Positions 6,689 to 6,926 of a stretch of 6,926 nucleotides of DNA are shown here, piece by piece. The stretch's first letter is position 1. Each line of letters opens with the position of its first letter. The notes under the pieces are model-generated. The model was not told the origin of the DNA. It did no database searches and was given only the letters and a program-made list of their open reading frames with translations. A program made the translations under genes and the position numbers. The stretch comes from Sulfurospirillum sp. UBA1314. Its GTDB lineage: Bacteria > Campylobacterota > Campylobacteria > Campylobacterales > Sulfurospirillaceae. The stretch lies in NCBI GenBank assembly GCA_002307095.1, contig DBTO01000099.1:1-6926 (forward strand). The letters run 5' to 3'.

Positions 6689-6813
6689 AATATACTCCTT
6701 GCTGTCATAATAAGATATGGAGTTTTATCAAATAGATAGTAAAAGTATGATAAAATCCCAAGTTTTGAGAGAAACTTATACTATAAAGTAAAGAAAATCA
6801 GAGGTGAAATCAC
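6689..6813. promoter_or_regulatory. Divergent lolA-secA promoter region
   Basis: This 125-bp AT-rich gap must carry promoters for both genes unless transcription enters from elsewhere. On the + strand, -10 candidates for secA are TATGAT (6746-6751) and TATACT (6777-6782), with no well-spaced -35. On the - strand, TATTAT (6712 down to 6707) is the best lolA candidate, directly before the AAGGAG ribosome-binding site. A perfect inverted repeat (6723-6755) lies between them. The ribosome-binding sites are clear; the exact promoters are guesses. Confidence 0.45.
6723..6755. repeat. Inverted repeat TTTTATCA-N17-TGATAAAA in the lolA-secA gap
   Basis: TTTTATCA (6723-6730) and TGATAAAA (6748-6755) are perfect 8-bp inverted arms separated by 17 nt. 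Each arm reads GATAAAA towards one of the two divergent genes. This could be a symmetric operator or two mirror-image promoter elements. AT-rich arms reach such matches by chance more easily than mixed sequence, so function is unproven. Confidence 0.45.
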
Positions 6814-6926
6814 ATGATGTTGAGTAATATTGTTCGTAAAATTTTCGGCACTAAAAATGATCGCGTTGTTAAAGAACACCAAGTACGCGTAAAAAAGATC
6901 AATGCCTTAGAGCCGACATATGAAAA
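6814..6926 (+). CDS. secA: Preprotein translocase ATPase SecA, 3'-partial (first 37 codons)
   Basis: SecA is the cytoplasmic ATPase motor that drives pre-proteins through SecYEG. Only the N-terminal 37 codons are in the window; the frame stays open to the right edge. The segment F-G-T-K-N-D-R-V-V-K followed by I-N-A-L-E-P is the typical SecA N-terminus (compare V-F-G-S-R-N-D-R and I-N-A-M-E-P in E. coli). Two adjacent ATGs (6814 and 6817) are possible starts. AGAGGTG at 6800-6806 lies 7 nt before the first and 10 nt before the second, so the first is chosen. The gene is divergent from lolA, an arrangement known in Campylobacter. No functional motif such as the Walker A site is inside the window, so completeness cannot be judged. 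Confidence 0.92.
   Translation, partial: MMLSNIVRKIFGTKNDRVVKEHQVRVKKINALEPTYE

Noticed and set aside
1..6926. Mobile element, defence island or CRISPR array
   Set aside because: No transposase, integrase, long terminal inverted repeats, spaced direct repeats or abrupt composition change is visible; the genes are core or ordinary accessory families.

Overview
This window reads as a chromosomal segment of an epsilonproteobacterium (Campylobacterota), most likely Sulfurospirillum or a close relative. The grounds are the AT-rich sequence, proteins closest to Campylobacter/Sulfurospirillum forms as I remember them, the jag-mnmE junction, and lolA placed divergently next to secA, as in Campylobacter jejuni. 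The genus is inferred from recall, not from a search.

Layout. Bases 3-917 (+) hold most of jag/khpB, an RNA-binding protein gene whose first codons lie off the left edge. It overlaps mnmE (914-2251, +), the tRNA-modifying GTPase. Next come nhaA (2327-3517, +), a Na+/H+ antiporter, and a large membrane c-di-GMP sensor gene (3570-6143, +). That sensor has a periplasmic CxxCH heme-type domain, GAF, GGDEF and EAL. It converges on lolA (6173-6688, -), the periplasmic lipoprotein carrier. A 125-bp divergent intergenic region separates lolA from the start of secA (6814 to the right edge, +).

How the genes fit together. jag-mnmE is the tail of the conserved rpmH-rnpA-yidC-jag-mnmE block (membrane insertase, RNA binding, tRNA modification). 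nhaA handles Na+/pH homeostasis. The GGDEF-EAL protein probably turns a periplasmic redox or ligand signal into a change in c-di-GMP. lolA and secA belong to envelope biogenesis: SecA exports pre-proteins, including pre-LolA and pro-lipoproteins, and LolA carries mature lipoproteins across the periplasm.

The region is mostly core genome. I see no mobile element, CRISPR array, tRNA or rRNA, and no evidence for an undescribed multi-gene system. The points most worth a second look are: mnmE has no canonical start codon for its conserved N-terminus (an ATA overlaps the jag TAG stop); the palindrome TTACATGTAA occurs three times; the GGDEF-EAL protein has a CxxCH sensor domain and no c-di-GMP inhibitory site; and the lolA-secA intergenic region holds a perfect inverted repeat. 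All gaps between genes are under 130 bp.
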